Shown here piece by piece: positions 26,450-35,647 of a DNA stretch of 64,000 nt (position 1 is its first letter; each line of letters begins with the position of its first letter). A program made the translations under genes and the position numbers. Where the stretch lies: assembly GCA_017649855.1 (NCBI GenBank), contig JAGCGA010000012.1, forward strand, positions 1 to 64,000, read 5' to 3'. Below the pieces are notes generated by a model, which was not told the DNA's origin, made no database searches, and worked only from the letters and a program-made list of their open reading frames with translations. Origin of the DNA: Bacteroidales bacterium (GTDB lineage Bacteria; Bacteroidota; Bacteroidia; Bacteroidales; WCHB1-69).

Positions 26450-26851
26450 ATGGAAGAGACTATTTTCACTAAGATCGTCAAAGGGGAAATCCCCTGCTAC
26501 AAAATCGCGGAAGATGAACATTTCTTCGCTTTCTTGGATATCTCCCCGATTGCCAAAGGCCATACGCTGGTCATCACTAAACTGCAGAACGACTACATCT
26601 TTGACTTGCCCGATGACCTGCTCGGCAAGATGATGGTATTCGCCAAGAAGGTTGCCCGTGGCATTGAGAAGGCCATCCCCTGCAAAAGGATCGGTGTTGC
26701 CGTAATCGGCATCGACGTGCCCCACAACCATATCCATCTGGTTCCCATCAATGGCGTTGGTGACCTCGACTTCAAGGGGGAGCGTGTTCAGCTGACGAAA
26801 GAGGAGTTTGCTGATATTGCCCAGAAGATCTCCGCTTCAATAGAATTTTAA
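26450..26851 (+). CDS. HIT family hydrolase
   Basis: A 133-aa histidine-triad protein. The N-terminal IFTKIVKGEIPCYKI and the HIT motif VPHNHIHLVPIN (about 95-106) with three alternating histidines are clear. Proteins of this branch hydrolyse nucleotide monophosphate conjugates such as AMP-NH2 or AMP-lysine; the true substrate is unknown. The middle histidine is the expected nucleophile. It lies 17 bp after greA and 19 bp before the transketolase half. Confidence 0.93.
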   Translation: MEETIFTKIVKGEIPCYKIAEDEHFFAFLDISPIAKGHTLVITKLQNDYIFDLPDDLLGKMMVFAKKVARGIEKAIPCKRIGVAVIGIDVPHNHIHLVPINGVGDLDFKGERVQLTKEEFADIAQKISASIEF

Positions 26852-26870
26852 CATTCAACATATCAACATT

Positions 26871-27713
26871 ATGGAAATTAAAGAATTAGAATCCATTGCG
26901 GCTCAAGTCCGCAGAGATATCATCCGGATGGTTCATGGTGCCCAGTCTGGTCACCCGGGCGGTTCATTAGGCTGTGCAGACTTTATGACTGCGCTCTATT
27001 TTGAGATCATGAACATCCATCCCGAAGCATTTGCCCAAGACGGTGCTGGCGAGGATATGTTCTTCCTCTCCAACGGCCATATTTCTCCCCTCTTGTATAG
27101 TGTGATGGCTCGCAGGGGATACTTCCCGGTTTCGGAGCTCTCCACCTTCCGCAAGCTACATACCCGCCTTCAAGGCCATCCCACACCCGTGGAAGGCCTT
27201 CCCGGCGTCCGCGTGGCCTCCGGTTCCCTGGGACAGGGCGTTTCTGTGGCCATCGGTGCTGCCCTGGCCAAAAAGGCTAACCAAGACCCTAACCTGGTCT
27301 TCGCTCTCACCGGCGACGGCGAACTGGAAGAGGGCCAGATGTGGGAAGCCTTCATGTTCGCCCCGAACAACAAAGTGGATAACCTCATCGTCACGATCGA
27401 TTATAACGGCAAGCAGATCGACGGTCCTGTGGACTCTGTCAACAGCCTCGGCAACCTGCGTGCCAAGTTGGAGTCCTTCAACTGGCTGGTGCTGGATATG
27501 AATGGTAACGATATGAAATCCTGTGTGATGACGCTGAAGCTGGCCAAGAAGCTGGCCCGCAAGGGGAAATCTATCGCTATCATCATGAAGACCGAAATGG
27601 GACAAGGAGTCGACTTTATGATGGGCACACACAAATGGCACGGCACCCCGCCCAACGATGAGCAGGCTGCCGCCGCCCTCGCCCAGCTCCCCGTGACGCT
27701 CGGAGATTACTAA
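26871..27713 (+). CDS. Transketolase, N-terminal subunit
   Basis: A 280-aa protein equal to the thiamine-diphosphate pyrophosphate-binding half of transketolase. GHPGGSLGCADFM is at about 24-36, LSNGHISPLLYSV near 66-78, RVASGSLGQGVSVAIG near 115-130, and the cofactor motif runs from GDGELEEGQMWEAF to DYNGKQIDG (about 148-186). It ends with THKWHGTPPNDEQ, the natural end of split N-subunits, so it does not look truncated. In split transketolases the C-subunit gene normally follows at once; here a LptF/G permease gene follows, and no C-half is present in the window. dxs, another TPP enzyme, is 2.7 kb downstream in the same operon. Confidence 0.9.
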   Translation: MEIKELESIAAQVRRDIIRMVHGAQSGHPGGSLGCADFMTALYFEIMNIHPEAFAQDGAGEDMFFLSNGHISPLLYSVMARRGYFPVSELSTFRKLHTRLQGHPTPVEGLPGVRVASGSLGQGVSVAIGAALAKKANQDPNLVFALTGDGELEEGQMWEAFMFAPNNKVDNLIVTIDYNGKQIDGPVDSVNSLGNLRAKLESFNWLVLDMNGNDMKSCVMTLKLAKKLARKGKSIAIIMKTEMGQGVDFMMGTHKWHGTPPNDEQAAAALAQLPVTLGDY

Positions 27714-27728
27714 TCTAATGGTCCGACT

Positions 27729-29195
27729 GTGAAGATTATAGACCGTTATCTGTGCAAGAACTTCTTGGGCCCCTTTGTCCTGACATTCTTCGTGGCCCTC
27801 TTCGTCCTCTTGATGCAGTTTCTGTGGAAGTGGGTCGATGAGCTTGTGGGTAAAGGTCTTGAGGTGGGCGTCCTCCTGAAGCTACTCTTCTACGCCTCTA
27901 TCACTCTGTCATCCATGGCCTTCCCGTTGGCTGTGCTGTTGGCTTCTCTGATGACCTTCGGTAACATGGGTGAACGCTCCGAGATTGTGGCGCTCAAGTC
28001 GGCTGGCATCTCCACCCGACGGATGATGATGCCCTTGGCTATCATGGCCACCCTGATCGGCGGCCTGGCCTTCGAGGTGTCCAATGACATCATCCCACGC
28101 GCCTCCGTCAAGCTGAGGATGCTGCTCTTCGACATCCAAGAGCAAAAACCCGCCCTCAATATCACAGAAGGGGTCTTCTATACCGACATCGACAACTACG
28201 CCATCCGCGTAGGCAAGAAAATGCCCGATGGGGTGACCATCAAGGATATTCTCATCTATGACCATTCCAAAAGGCAAGGGAACATCAGCGTGACCAGCGC
28301 CGAGGAGGGTACGATGGTGGTGACTCCCGACAAGCACTACCTGCTCTTCACGCTCTATAACGGGTCCACATGGGACGAATCTTCCATCACGCGTGGCTCA
28401 TACGATACCAAGGTTCATTATCCCCTGATGCGCACCACCTTCAGCAAGCAGTACAAACGCTTCGACATGTCTGACTTCTCCGCTCAGAATGTGGATGCCA
28501 GCTTCTACGAGAACCACTCCACAGCCCTCTCCATCAGTCAGCTGAATGCCAAGATAGACACGGCCAAGCAATATATCCAAACTCAGAATATGAATGCCGC
28601 GGAAGTCTTCTTTGGCTGTCTCTATTTCTTCAACCAGAAGGTGAGAGACAACAACAGCCTGGATACGGCTTCCTTGGAGTATCTGCGTAAGCCTGCCGAC
28701 TATGGAGAGGAACTACAGGCGCGGGTGCTGCAATTGGCGGAAAATGGGGCGCGGAACACCTCCTATGCGATCAATTACAACTTCCAGGATGTGAATTTCC
28801 GCACCCACCAAATGTGGAACTATCAGATAGAGTTCTATCGCAAGTTCACGCTTGCCGTAGCCTGCCTACTCTTTTTCTTCATTGGCGCCCCACTGGGCTC
28901 CATCATCCGCAAGGGTGGCATCGGCATCCCGTTGGTGATCACGGTGGTCTTCTTCACCTTCTACTTCGCCATCTCCATTATTGGCGAGAAATTGTCCAAA
29001 AGCAGCCCTCTGCCCGTCTGGTTCGGAATGTGGCTCTCCTCCATGGTCCTGCTGCCCATCTGCGTCTTCCTTACGTATCATGCTACCACAGACTCTTCAG
29101 TTCTCTCCCCCGATACGTATGCCAAATTTATCGAGAATTTAAAAAACTTGAAGATATTTAAGAAACGAAATGAAAATACTGCAACTGTGTCATAA
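27729..29195 (+). CDS. LptF/LptG family permease
   Basis: A 488-aa inner-membrane protein of the YjgP/YjgQ family, which forms the transmembrane part of the ABC machine that extracts lipopolysaccharide for transport to the outer membrane. It starts with GTG. Three hydrophobic segments lie in the first 110 residues (FVLTFFVALFVLLMQFLW; LFYASITLSSMAFPLAVLLA; MPLAIMATLIGGLAFEV), a long periplasmic domain follows (about 120-370), and three more come at the end (LAVACLLFFFIGAPLGSIIR; IPLVITVVFFTFYFAISI; MWLSSMVLLPICVFLTY). The stop overlaps the following glycosyltransferase gene by 26 bp. Confidence 0.92.
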   Translation: MKIIDRYLCKNFLGPFVLTFFVALFVLLMQFLWKWVDELVGKGLEVGVLLKLLFYASITLSSMAFPLAVLLASLMTFGNMGERSEIVALKSAGISTRRMMMPLAIMATLIGGLAFEVSNDIIPRASVKLRMLLFDIQEQKPALNITEGVFYTDIDNYAIRVGKKMPDGVTIKDILIYDHSKRQGNISVTSAEEGTMVVTPDKHYLLFTLYNGSTWDESSITRGSYDTKVHYPLMRTTFSKQYKRFDMSDFSAQNVDASFYENHSTALSISQLNAKIDTAKQYIQTQNMNAAEVFFGCLYFFNQKVRDNNSLDTASLEYLRKPADYGEELQARVLQLAENGARNTSYAINYNFQDVNFRTHQMWNYQIEFYRKFTLAVACLLFFFIGAPLGSIIRKGGIGIPLVITVVFFTFYFAISIIGEKLSKSSPLPVWFGMWLSSMVLLPICVFLTYHATTDSSVLSPDTYAKFIENLKNLKIFKKRNENTATVS

Positions 29196-30375
29196 ACCAC
29201 CCTTCCCGCTGGTAGATGGCGGCTGTGTAGCTATCCATAATGTCACCGACATGCTGCTGAATAGTGGTCAGGAGGTGAAGGTGGTCGCCTTGGAGACCCC
29301 TAAGCATCCGGTCAATATGAGCGCGTTCCCCAAAGACTATCTCCAACGCACCCGTTTTGAGTCGGTCTTTGTGGATACTACTCCTCGGCTGAAAGATGCC
29401 CTGAAATCCCTGTGCACCCATACTTCCTACCATATCAACCGCTTCTATTCCAAGCAGATGGTGTCTCTGTTGACACAGATCCTGAAAAGAGAGACCTTCG
29501 ATATTGTCCATGTGGAGTCCATCTATATGATGGCCTACATCCCTGTTATCCGCAAATATAGCAAAGCCAAGGTGGTGATGCGTATGCATAATATCGAGCA
29601 TGAGATCTGGGAACGACTGGCCCAGAACGAACGCAACCTCCTGCGCAAATGGCTCTACCGTACCAATGCCCATCAGCTGGAGAAGGTGGAACGCCGCATC
29701 CTGCAGTCGGTTGATGGCTATCTGACAATCTCAACCCCCGACTATCAGTTCTTCCAGGCTCTTTCTCCCGAAACAAAGGGGGAGGTCTTGACCTTTGGCA
29801 TTGACATGGACAAATATGAGGATGAAGACGACTATATCCCTTCTGACGAGCCCTCCATCTTCCATCTGGGCAGCATGAACTGGGCCCCCAACGTGGAAGG
29901 CATCGAGTGGTTTTTGGATGAGGTATGGCCTGTAATTCTGAAAGAACAGCCGGAACTCACCTTTACCATCGCAGGACATCATATTCCCGAGTCCTTCTAT
30001 CAGCGGCATGACCAAAATGTGATATTGGCCGGTTCTGTGCCTGATGCCAATGAGTTTATGCTGCAGCACGATATCATGGTGGTGCCCCTGCTCGCGGGCA
30101 GTGGCATCCGGGTGAAGATCATCGAAGGGATGGCGTTGGGGAAAGTCGTGATTACCACCTCCGTGGGTGCGCAAGGCCTGGAGGTGGAGAATGGGAAACA
30201 TCTCTTCATTGCCAATACCCCGGAGGAGTTCGCCGCTGCCATCCATAAGTGCGTGGCCACGCCCGACCTCTGTTCCATCATCGGTGAGAATGCCCGTGAG
30301 TTTATCTCTGTACACCATAATAGTGCCCTGATCAAGGACCAACTGATGTCTTTCTATAAGAGCTTGTTAAGTTAA
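29170..30375 (+). CDS. Glycosyltransferase, GT4-like
   Basis: A 401-aa GT-B fold glycosyltransferase. The N-terminal domain begins MKILQLCHKPPFPLVDGG and the C-terminal domain has FHLGSMNWAPNVEGIEWFLDEV, VPLLAGSGIRVKIIEGMALG (donor-binding region with the second Glu) and TSVGAQGLEVENGKH. It likely adds a sugar to a lipid-linked glycan; the position next to the LPS permease gene suggests lipooligosaccharide, but donor and acceptor are unknown. The gene overlaps the end of lptF/G by 26 bp and is 5 bp from dxs. Confidence 0.9.
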   Translation: MKILQLCHKPPFPLVDGGCVAIHNVTDMLLNSGQEVKVVALETPKHPVNMSAFPKDYLQRTRFESVFVDTTPRLKDALKSLCTHTSYHINRFYSKQMVSLLTQILKRETFDIVHVESIYMMAYIPVIRKYSKAKVVMRMHNIEHEIWERLAQNERNLLRKWLYRTNAHQLEKVERRILQSVDGYLTISTPDYQFFQALSPETKGEVLTFGIDMDKYEDEDDYIPSDEPSIFHLGSMNWAPNVEGIEWFLDEVWPVILKEQPELTFTIAGHHIPESFYQRHDQNVILAGSVPDANEFMLQHDIMVVPLLAGSGIRVKIIEGMALGKVVITTSVGAQGLEVENGKHLFIANTPEEFAAAIHKCVATPDLCSIIGENAREFISVHHNSALIKDQLMSFYKSLLS

Positions 30376-30380
30376 TAGAT

Positions 30381-32312
30381 ATGTCGTATTTGGATCAGAT
30401 TCGGACACCTGAAGATCTGCGTAAGCTTTCGCTGGAGGAGCTGCCGGCCCTGTGCCAGGAACTTCGCCGCTATATCATTGAGCAGACTGCTGAGAACCCT
30501 GGCCATCTCGGTTCCAGCCTTGGTGTCGTGGAGCTGACAGTGGCCCTGCATTATGTCTTTGATACCCCTAACGACAAGTTGGTGTGGGATGTGGGTCACC
30601 AGGCCTACTGCCACAAGATTCTGACAGGGCGTAAGGAGATGTTCCACACCAATCGTCGCTATGGCGGTATCAGCGGCTTCCCGCGCCGCGAGGAGAGCGA
30701 ATATGATGCCTTTGGCACAGGACACTCTTCCACCTCTATCTCCGCCGTTTTGGGCATGGCACTGGCCTCCAAACTGAATGGCGACAAGGAACGCAACCAT
30801 ATCGCCGTCATCGGCGACGGAGCCATCGGGGGCGGCATGGCCTTTGAGGCCATGAATCAGGCTGCCTACCGCGACGTCAACATGCTGGTGATCCTCAACG
30901 ACAACAAGATATCCATCGACCAGAGCACGGGTGCCATGAGCAAATATCTGCTCACCCTGACGGCCTCGCCCGCCTATAACCGATTCAAGAACCGACTGTG
31001 GAACATCTTCACCTTCAAGTCGAAGAGTTCCAATGCCATCACCCGCTTTTTCAGTCGGCTCGGCAATGGAGTCAAAGGTTATCTGCTGGGTGGCAGCAAC
31101 CTGTTCCAAAGTCTTGGATACCGCTACTTCGGCCCAGCCGACGGTCACGATGTGATCTATCTGGTCAAGACGCTCCAAAGCTTGAAACGGCTCCCCGGGC
31201 TCCAGTTGCTGCATGTGATCACCGTCAAGGGCAAAGGCTTGGATGCGGCTGAGCAGAATCAGACCACCTATCACGCGCCGGGGAAGTTCGATCCCGACAC
31301 CGGCCAGATCATCAAGCCGGAGAGTGGCAACCAGCCGCCCAAGTTCCAGGATGTCTTCGGCCATACGCTACTGGAGATCGCCCGACAGGATGAGAAGGTG
31401 GTGGGCATCACACCGGCTATGGCCACGGGCTGTTCCATGACGATCATGGATGCTGAATTTCCTGAACGAGTCTTCGATGTCGGTATTGCCGAGCAGCATG
31501 CCGTCACCTTTGCCGCCGGTATGGTGGCCGATGGCCTGACGGTCTTCTGCAACATATACTCCTCGTTCCTCCAGCGCGGCTATGACCAGGTGATCCACGA
31601 TGTGGCGTTGCAGAAGCTGCCCGTCATCTTCTGCATCGACCGTGCCGGATTGGTGGGAGAGGATGGCGCCACGCATCAGGGTGCCTTTGATCTGGCATTC
31701 CTGCGTGCGATACCGGATCTTGTCATCGCCTCACCGCGCAACGAGCATGAACTGCGCCATCTGATGTGGACCGCCTATCATCAGGCGAAGGAAAACAACG
31801 GCCTGCCCTTCGTGATACGCTACCCCCGCGGGCGCGGCGTGCTCACGGATTGGCATAACGAGCCCCATGACCTCCCCATCGGCCAAAGCGAACTGCTGAG
31901 CGAAGGTAAGAAGGATGTGCTCCTGGTGCTCACTATGGGGCCACTGGCCAACAACGTTGCACAGGCCATCGAACATTTTCAAGAAGACGACATCGTGCCT
32001 GCCCATCTCGATGTCCGCTTTCTGAAACCTCTTGACGAAAAACAACTGCTGACACTGTCGAAGCGCTTCCCTGTCTGGATGACTGTGGAGGACGGAACCG
32101 AGAAGGGCGGACTCTTTTCTGCAGTGGCTGAGTTCCTGGAAGAGCATCAGCTCAATCATATCCGCCTCCATCACGTCGCCCTGCCCGACCGCTTCATCTC
32201 CCACGGTGATATCCCCTCTCTGTACAAGGAGGTGGGCTTTGATGTGAAGAGCCTGGAGGAGAAGATGAGAGAAGCGATTTCGGATCAAGCATCTTTTGTG
32301 GCGTTTGAGTGA
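30381..32312 (+). CDS. dxs: 1-deoxy-D-xylulose-5-phosphate synthase
   Basis: A 643-aa thiamine-diphosphate enzyme condensing pyruvate and glyceraldehyde-3-phosphate, the first step of the MEP route to isoprenoids. Marks in order: GHLGSSLGVVELTVALHYVF, WDVGHQAYCHKILTGR, SGFPRREESEYDAFGTGHSS, the cofactor motif GDGAIGGGMAFEAMNQA through LNDNKISI, and the pyrimidine-domain motif GIAEQHAVTFAAGMVADG. The C-terminal transketolase-like domain runs from about 510 to the end. ispD, a later enzyme of the route, lies at 61 kb. It is the last gene of the greA operon; an AT-rich gap follows. Confidence 0.96.
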   Translation: MSYLDQIRTPEDLRKLSLEELPALCQELRRYIIEQTAENPGHLGSSLGVVELTVALHYVFDTPNDKLVWDVGHQAYCHKILTGRKEMFHTNRRYGGISGFPRREESEYDAFGTGHSSTSISAVLGMALASKLNGDKERNHIAVIGDGAIGGGMAFEAMNQAAYRDVNMLVILNDNKISIDQSTGAMSKYLLTLTASPAYNRFKNRLWNIFTFKSKSSNAITRFFSRLGNGVKGYLLGGSNLFQSLGYRYFGPADGHDVIYLVKTLQSLKRLPGLQLLHVITVKGKGLDAAEQNQTTYHAPGKFDPDTGQIIKPESGNQPPKFQDVFGHTLLEIARQDEKVVGITPAMATGCSMTIMDAEFPERVFDVGIAEQHAVTFAAGMVADGLTVFCNIYSSFLQRGYDQVIHDVALQKLPVIFCIDRAGLVGEDGATHQGAFDLAFLRAIPDLVIASPRNEHELRHLMWTAYHQAKENNGLPFVIRYPRGRGVLTDWHNEPHDLPIGQSELLSEGKKDVLLVLTMGPLANNVAQAIEHFQEDDIVPAHLDVRFLKPLDEKQLLTLSKRFPVWMTVEDGTEKGGLFSAVAEFLEEHQLNHIRLHHVALPDRFISHGDIPSLYKEVGFDVKSLEEKMREAISDQASFVAFE

Positions 32313-32425
32313 AATGTGCCTCTTTCTCGCAAAAATCCAATGCAAAATTAACTAATAATTGCGAATTATATACCGATATTTTCGCAATGCACTCATTATC
32401 AGATGTAAAAAAATAATAAAAACTA

Positions 32426-32456
32426 TTGACAGGATAGTTTTTGTGTTGTATCTTTG
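32426..32456 (+). promoter_or_regulatory. Predicted promoter of the DUF5618 gene
   Basis: TTG (32426-32428) and TATCTTTG (32449-32456) are 20 bp apart, followed by CGG; one of the clearest promoters in the window, 20 bp before the ATG. Confidence 0.75.
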
Positions 32457-32476
32457 CGGTCTAAAACAAAAGAACT

Positions 32477-32878
32477 ATGGAAAGTAAAAACCCTATAGAG
32501 GAGGCCCAACGTTATGTGGCCAACGCCGAAGAAATCATCCGCAAAGCGAAGTATGACCCTGAGCTGAGAAGCTATACGGATAGCAAATATGTCAAGACGG
32601 CAGGAAATATTCTCTGGTGCGGCTGTCTGGTGGCCCTCGATGCCGTGTTACAGATACGCAACGGCAAGGGGCGTCCCTCCATCGAGAAGTACAAGGAAGC
32701 TGCTGCCAAACGCGACAAGAAACTGCTCCACTTCGTCACCCTTGGCTACGATACGATGCATTTGGTGATGGGATATGATGGAAACAAAAACAAGAAAGTG
32801 TGCGAGGCCGGCTTCGAGTGCGCCAACTCAATCATCGGCCGATGCGCCACGCTCTATGCAGCCCCCGGCGAGGCGTAG
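32477..32878 (+). CDS. DUF5618-like small protein
   Basis: A 133-aa, mostly helical cytoplasmic protein starting MESKNPIEEAQRYVANAEEI and containing KYVKTAGNILWCGCLVALDAVLQ and KRDKKLLHFVTLGYDTMHLVMGYDG. From memory this matches the Bacteroidota family DUF5618; it has the look of a HEPN-like helical bundle, though I see no clear catalytic R-X4-6-H pair. Function unknown. It stands alone: own promoter in front and a hairpin terminator directly behind, with a convergent lipoprotein gene beyond. Confidence 0.8.
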   Translation: MESKNPIEEAQRYVANAEEIIRKAKYDPELRSYTDSKYVKTAGNILWCGCLVALDAVLQIRNGKGRPSIEKYKEAAAKRDKKLLHFVTLGYDTMHLVMGYDGNKNKKVCEAGFECANSIIGRCATLYAAPGEA

Positions 32879-32880
32879 CA

Positions 32881-32912
32881 GGATGGAACGAACGTATCCC
32901 ATCCATTTTTTT
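32881..32912 (+). terminator. Rho-independent terminator of the DUF5618 gene
   Basis: GGATGG (32881-32886) pairs with CCATCC (32899-32904) across a 12-nt loop, followed by ATTTTTTT. It starts three bases after the stop codon. Confidence 0.6.
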
Positions 32913-33006
32913 GTGTCCAGTGAAATTACCCTCCGTCTTGCATGGGGTAATTCGCATCCACTTGAAATGATTGATCTCCAACGCGGTTGCACCAGACTCC
33001 TCTACT

Positions 33007-33034
33007 AGCCAATGGCCAACGGCTAACGGCTAAT
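33007..33034. repeat. Four-unit heptad array, consensus RTTRGCY
   Basis: On the plus strand the units are AGCCAAT, GGCCAAC, GGCTAAC, GGCTAAT, which on the minus strand are four copies of RTTRGCY. The array lies between two convergent genes and contains the TAG stop of the binding-protein gene at 33023-33025. A second four-unit array of the same consensus is at 51742-51769. Confidence 0.8.
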
Positions 33035-34666
33035 CCTGACTCTTCTCAAGTCCAGCATGTTGATTGGGTTGATGCCCAAGCCGGTGACCTCTTTGCGGGT
33101 GAAACGCACCACCTTGTCATAATAGAGCACCACAACAGGCGCATCTTCCATCAGCAGGGAGTCCATACGGATGTAGTATTCATTTCGCCTGGCCTCGTCG
33201 GTGCAGCGCTGGGAGGCTTCGTAGAGCTTGTCGAAGGCTTTGTTCACATAATGGGTGTAGTTGGAGCCCACGGGCTGCAGATTCTTGGAGTAGAAAAGAG
33301 CCAGGTAGTTTTCCGCGTCGGGGTAATCGCAGATCCAGGAACCCCGGAAGAAGGGCAACTGGTAGTTGCGCATCATCTCACGCTGTTGCGCTCCCTGGGT
33401 GATGTCCAGACGGAGGTCGATGCCTATCTGTGAAAGCTCATGCTGGATATATTGGCAGAGGTCGGCATAGTTGGCCGACACCGCCACGCTGATGGGTGGG
33501 AGCCCTTTGCCGTTCGGATAGCCCGCTTCCGCCAGCAGCGCTGCGGCCTTCTTCGGGTTGTAATCATATCCCTTGACTCGCTCCGCGTCGAAAGCGGCCA
33601 TGCCCATCGGGATGAAACCCGCGGTGCCCGCATAGCCCACATTGTTGCGTAAAAACTTCATCATCTTCTCCCGATCGAAACCATAGTTGATGGCCTGCCG
33701 GATCTTTTTGTTGAGCAGCGGATTGCCATTGCCCTTGTCTTGAAGCATGAATCCCAGGTACTCCGTGTTCAGGTAGGGACCGGTCAACAGGGTGATCTGA
33801 TTCTTGTACTCGGGGTTCAACTGCCCTTCTTTGGTCAGGAGCGCGTCCTTGTAACAAGCCTCAACTCCCGACATGAAGTCTATGCTCCCTTTCATGAACT
33901 CCATGAAGACCGACTGCTTGTCAACGATAAAGGAGATCGCCACCGCATCCAGATAGGGCAGGGGAGTGCCCTGCTCGTCACGTTCGAAGTAGTCGGGGTT
34001 CTTGCGCAATACCATCTTGACCCCTTCCTGCCACAGTTGGAACTTGAAGGGTCCTGTGCCTACGGGATGGTTGCGGAAGTCTTTGCCGTAATGCTCCACC
34101 ACCTCTTGGGGTACCACGGAGCAGTATTTCATCGTCAGGATGCCCAGGAACGGCGGGAAGGGTTCCTCCAGGGTGATCTGGAAGGTGGTGTCGTTCAACG
34201 CTTCAAAACAGGGCCTGCCATCGGCATCGCGCTTCACCTTTTGAAAAACCCAAGCACCTGGTGAGGCTACCTCCCCATCCAGAATCCTGCCGAAACTGTA
34301 CACGAAGTCGGCCGCTTTGACGTACCGCTTCCCTTCAAACGGGAAGAAGTCGGTGTTATGGAAGGTGACGTCCGATCGCAGGGTGAAGGTGTAGGTGCGT
34401 CCGTCCTCGGAGATGGTCCAGCTCTTGGCGATGGATGGGACGATACGCATGGAGTCATCTAACTCCACCAGTCCGTTGTAGAGTTGATTGCAGGCCCAGA
34501 TGACGGCCTGGCCCGAGGAGTAGGCGGGATCCAGAGTCTGAATGCCCCCAGATTCGTTGTAGTGGAAGATCATCTTGTCGCTGTTACGCCCCTTGGGTGA
34601 GCAGGCAAGGCATAGGAGCGACAACAGGATCGGAAACAAGCGGTGTGAGCGTCTCAATATCTTCAT
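33023..34666 (-). CDS. Oligopeptide-type ABC transporter substrate-binding lipoprotein
   Basis: A 547-aa SBP family 5 protein. A lipoprotein signal ends LLSLLCLAC with the anchor Cys near residue 22. The domain has VELDDSMRIVPSIAKSWTIS, YTFTLRSDVTFHNTDFF, VVEHYGKDFRNHPVGTGPF and IRQAINYGFDREKMMKF, all typical of DppA/OppA proteins. No permease or ATPase gene is present, so it is an orphan receptor here. It is the last gene of a cell-wall operon; its ATG overlaps the M23 peptidase stop by one base (TAATG). Uptake of murein peptides is a reasonable guess from context only. Its final codons and stop lie in the heptad array at 33007-33034. Confidence 0.92.
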   Translation of the reverse strand: MKILRRSHRLFPILLSLLCLACSPKGRNSDKMIFHYNESGGIQTLDPAYSSGQAVIWACNQLYNGLVELDDSMRIVPSIAKSWTISEDGRTYTFTLRSDVTFHNTDFFPFEGKRYVKAADFVYSFGRILDGEVASPGAWVFQKVKRDADGRPCFEALNDTTFQITLEEPFPPFLGILTMKYCSVVPQEVVEHYGKDFRNHPVGTGPFKFQLWQEGVKMVLRKNPDYFERDEQGTPLPYLDAVAISFIVDKQSVFMEFMKGSIDFMSGVEACYKDALLTKEGQLNPEYKNQITLLTGPYLNTEYLGFMLQDKGNGNPLLNKKIRQAINYGFDREKMMKFLRNNVGYAGTAGFIPMGMAAFDAERVKGYDYNPKKAAALLAEAGYPNGKGLPPISVAVSANYADLCQYIQHELSQIGIDLRLDITQGAQQREMMRNYQLPFFRGSWICDYPDAENYLALFYSKNLQPVGSNYTHYVNKAFDKLYEASQRCTDEARRNEYYIRMDSLLMEDAPVVVLYYDKVVRFTRKEVTGLGINPINMLDLRRVRISR

Positions 34667-35628
34667 TAGGACAGGGATTGGTTGACCTTCCGGGAGGATT
34701 CGAGGATGGCATTGTACTCCTCCGGAGTGATGTCGCTGTAGAAATAATAGACGGGATTGACGGGTTGTCCGCCCTTGATGACCTCATAGTGCAGGTGGGA
34801 GCCTGTTGCCATGCCGCTGGTTCCCACATAGCCGATGAGCTGCCCGCGCTTGACACGCTGGCCGGGTCGGACAGTCTTCTTGGACATGTGGGCGTAGAGG
34901 GTCTTGTAGGTGTAGCCGTGGGAGAGGACCACGCAGATGCCGTAGCCGCCGCCGGGGTTCTCACCCGACACCACCCCGTCGGCAGTGGCATAGATGGGTG
35001 TCCCCTTGGGTGCGGCAATGTCCACCCCCGTATGGGAACGCAAAGTCTTCAAGACAGGGTGATAACGCCGCCCGAAACCGGAAGTGACGCTGTACATGTT
35101 CTTCAATGGACGGATTGCCGGAATGCAGGTGAGCATGTCTGACTTCTTGTCGGCGATGCGCTCCAGCTCATCCAAAGACTTGGACTGCGCCGCCAGCCGG
35201 ACCATCAGCTTGTCGGCCTTCTTGTTGGCCTCTTTCAGGAGGGCACTGGCCTCAGAACGCGAGAGACTGTCATTGCCAGGGCGCTCCGCCAACAGAGGAT
35301 ACCGCTCTGACGCCGGGATGGGATCCGCCTCCAAGATGGTGCGATATACGTTGTCATCCCGGTCCTCAATGTCCAAAAGCACTTTCGACATCAACTCTAT
35401 TCTGCTGTTGAGTTCATCCACCTCTGCCTTCAACTCGTTGTTTTCCTGCTCCAGCAGCTTCTCTTTTGGCGAGTCAATGACGTAAAAGCCGATCCAGATG
35501 AAGATGAGTGCAAAGGCTATGCCGCTGAGGAACACCCATACCATCCTCTTAGCGATGTGCCTGAAACTGAGCTTCGCTTTCTCAAAGGAGAGGGTCTTGG
35601 GGTTGAACTTGTAAAATCCGCTGGGCAT
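34666..35628 (-). CDS. M23 family metallopeptidase
   Basis: A 320-aa membrane-anchored cell-wall hydrolase. One transmembrane helix near 30-52 (MVWVFLSGIAFALIFIWIGFYV) is followed by a coiled coil (about 58-95, LEQENNELKAEVDELNSRIE) and a LytM/M23 domain at the C-terminus. Zinc-site motifs are HTGVDIAAPKGTPIYATADG (HxxxD) and GSHLHYEV (HxH), with TLYAHMSK between them. The arrangement is that of NlpD/EnvC-like or MepM-like factors acting on peptide cross-links. It lies 19 bp after the first GH73/LysM gene and is coupled to the binding-protein gene. Confidence 0.93.
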   Translation of the reverse strand: MPSGFYKFNPKTLSFEKAKLSFRHIAKRMVWVFLSGIAFALIFIWIGFYVIDSPKEKLLEQENNELKAEVDELNSRIELMSKVLLDIEDRDDNVYRTILEADPIPASERYPLLAERPGNDSLSRSEASALLKEANKKADKLMVRLAAQSKSLDELERIADKKSDMLTCIPAIRPLKNMYSVTSGFGRRYHPVLKTLRSHTGVDIAAPKGTPIYATADGVVSGENPGGGYGICVVLSHGYTYKTLYAHMSKKTVRPGQRVKRGQLIGYVGTSGMATGSHLHYEVIKGGQPVNPVYYFYSDITPEEYNAILESSRKVNQSLS

Positions 35629-35647
35629 AGCTTGTGGCTTTTACGGT

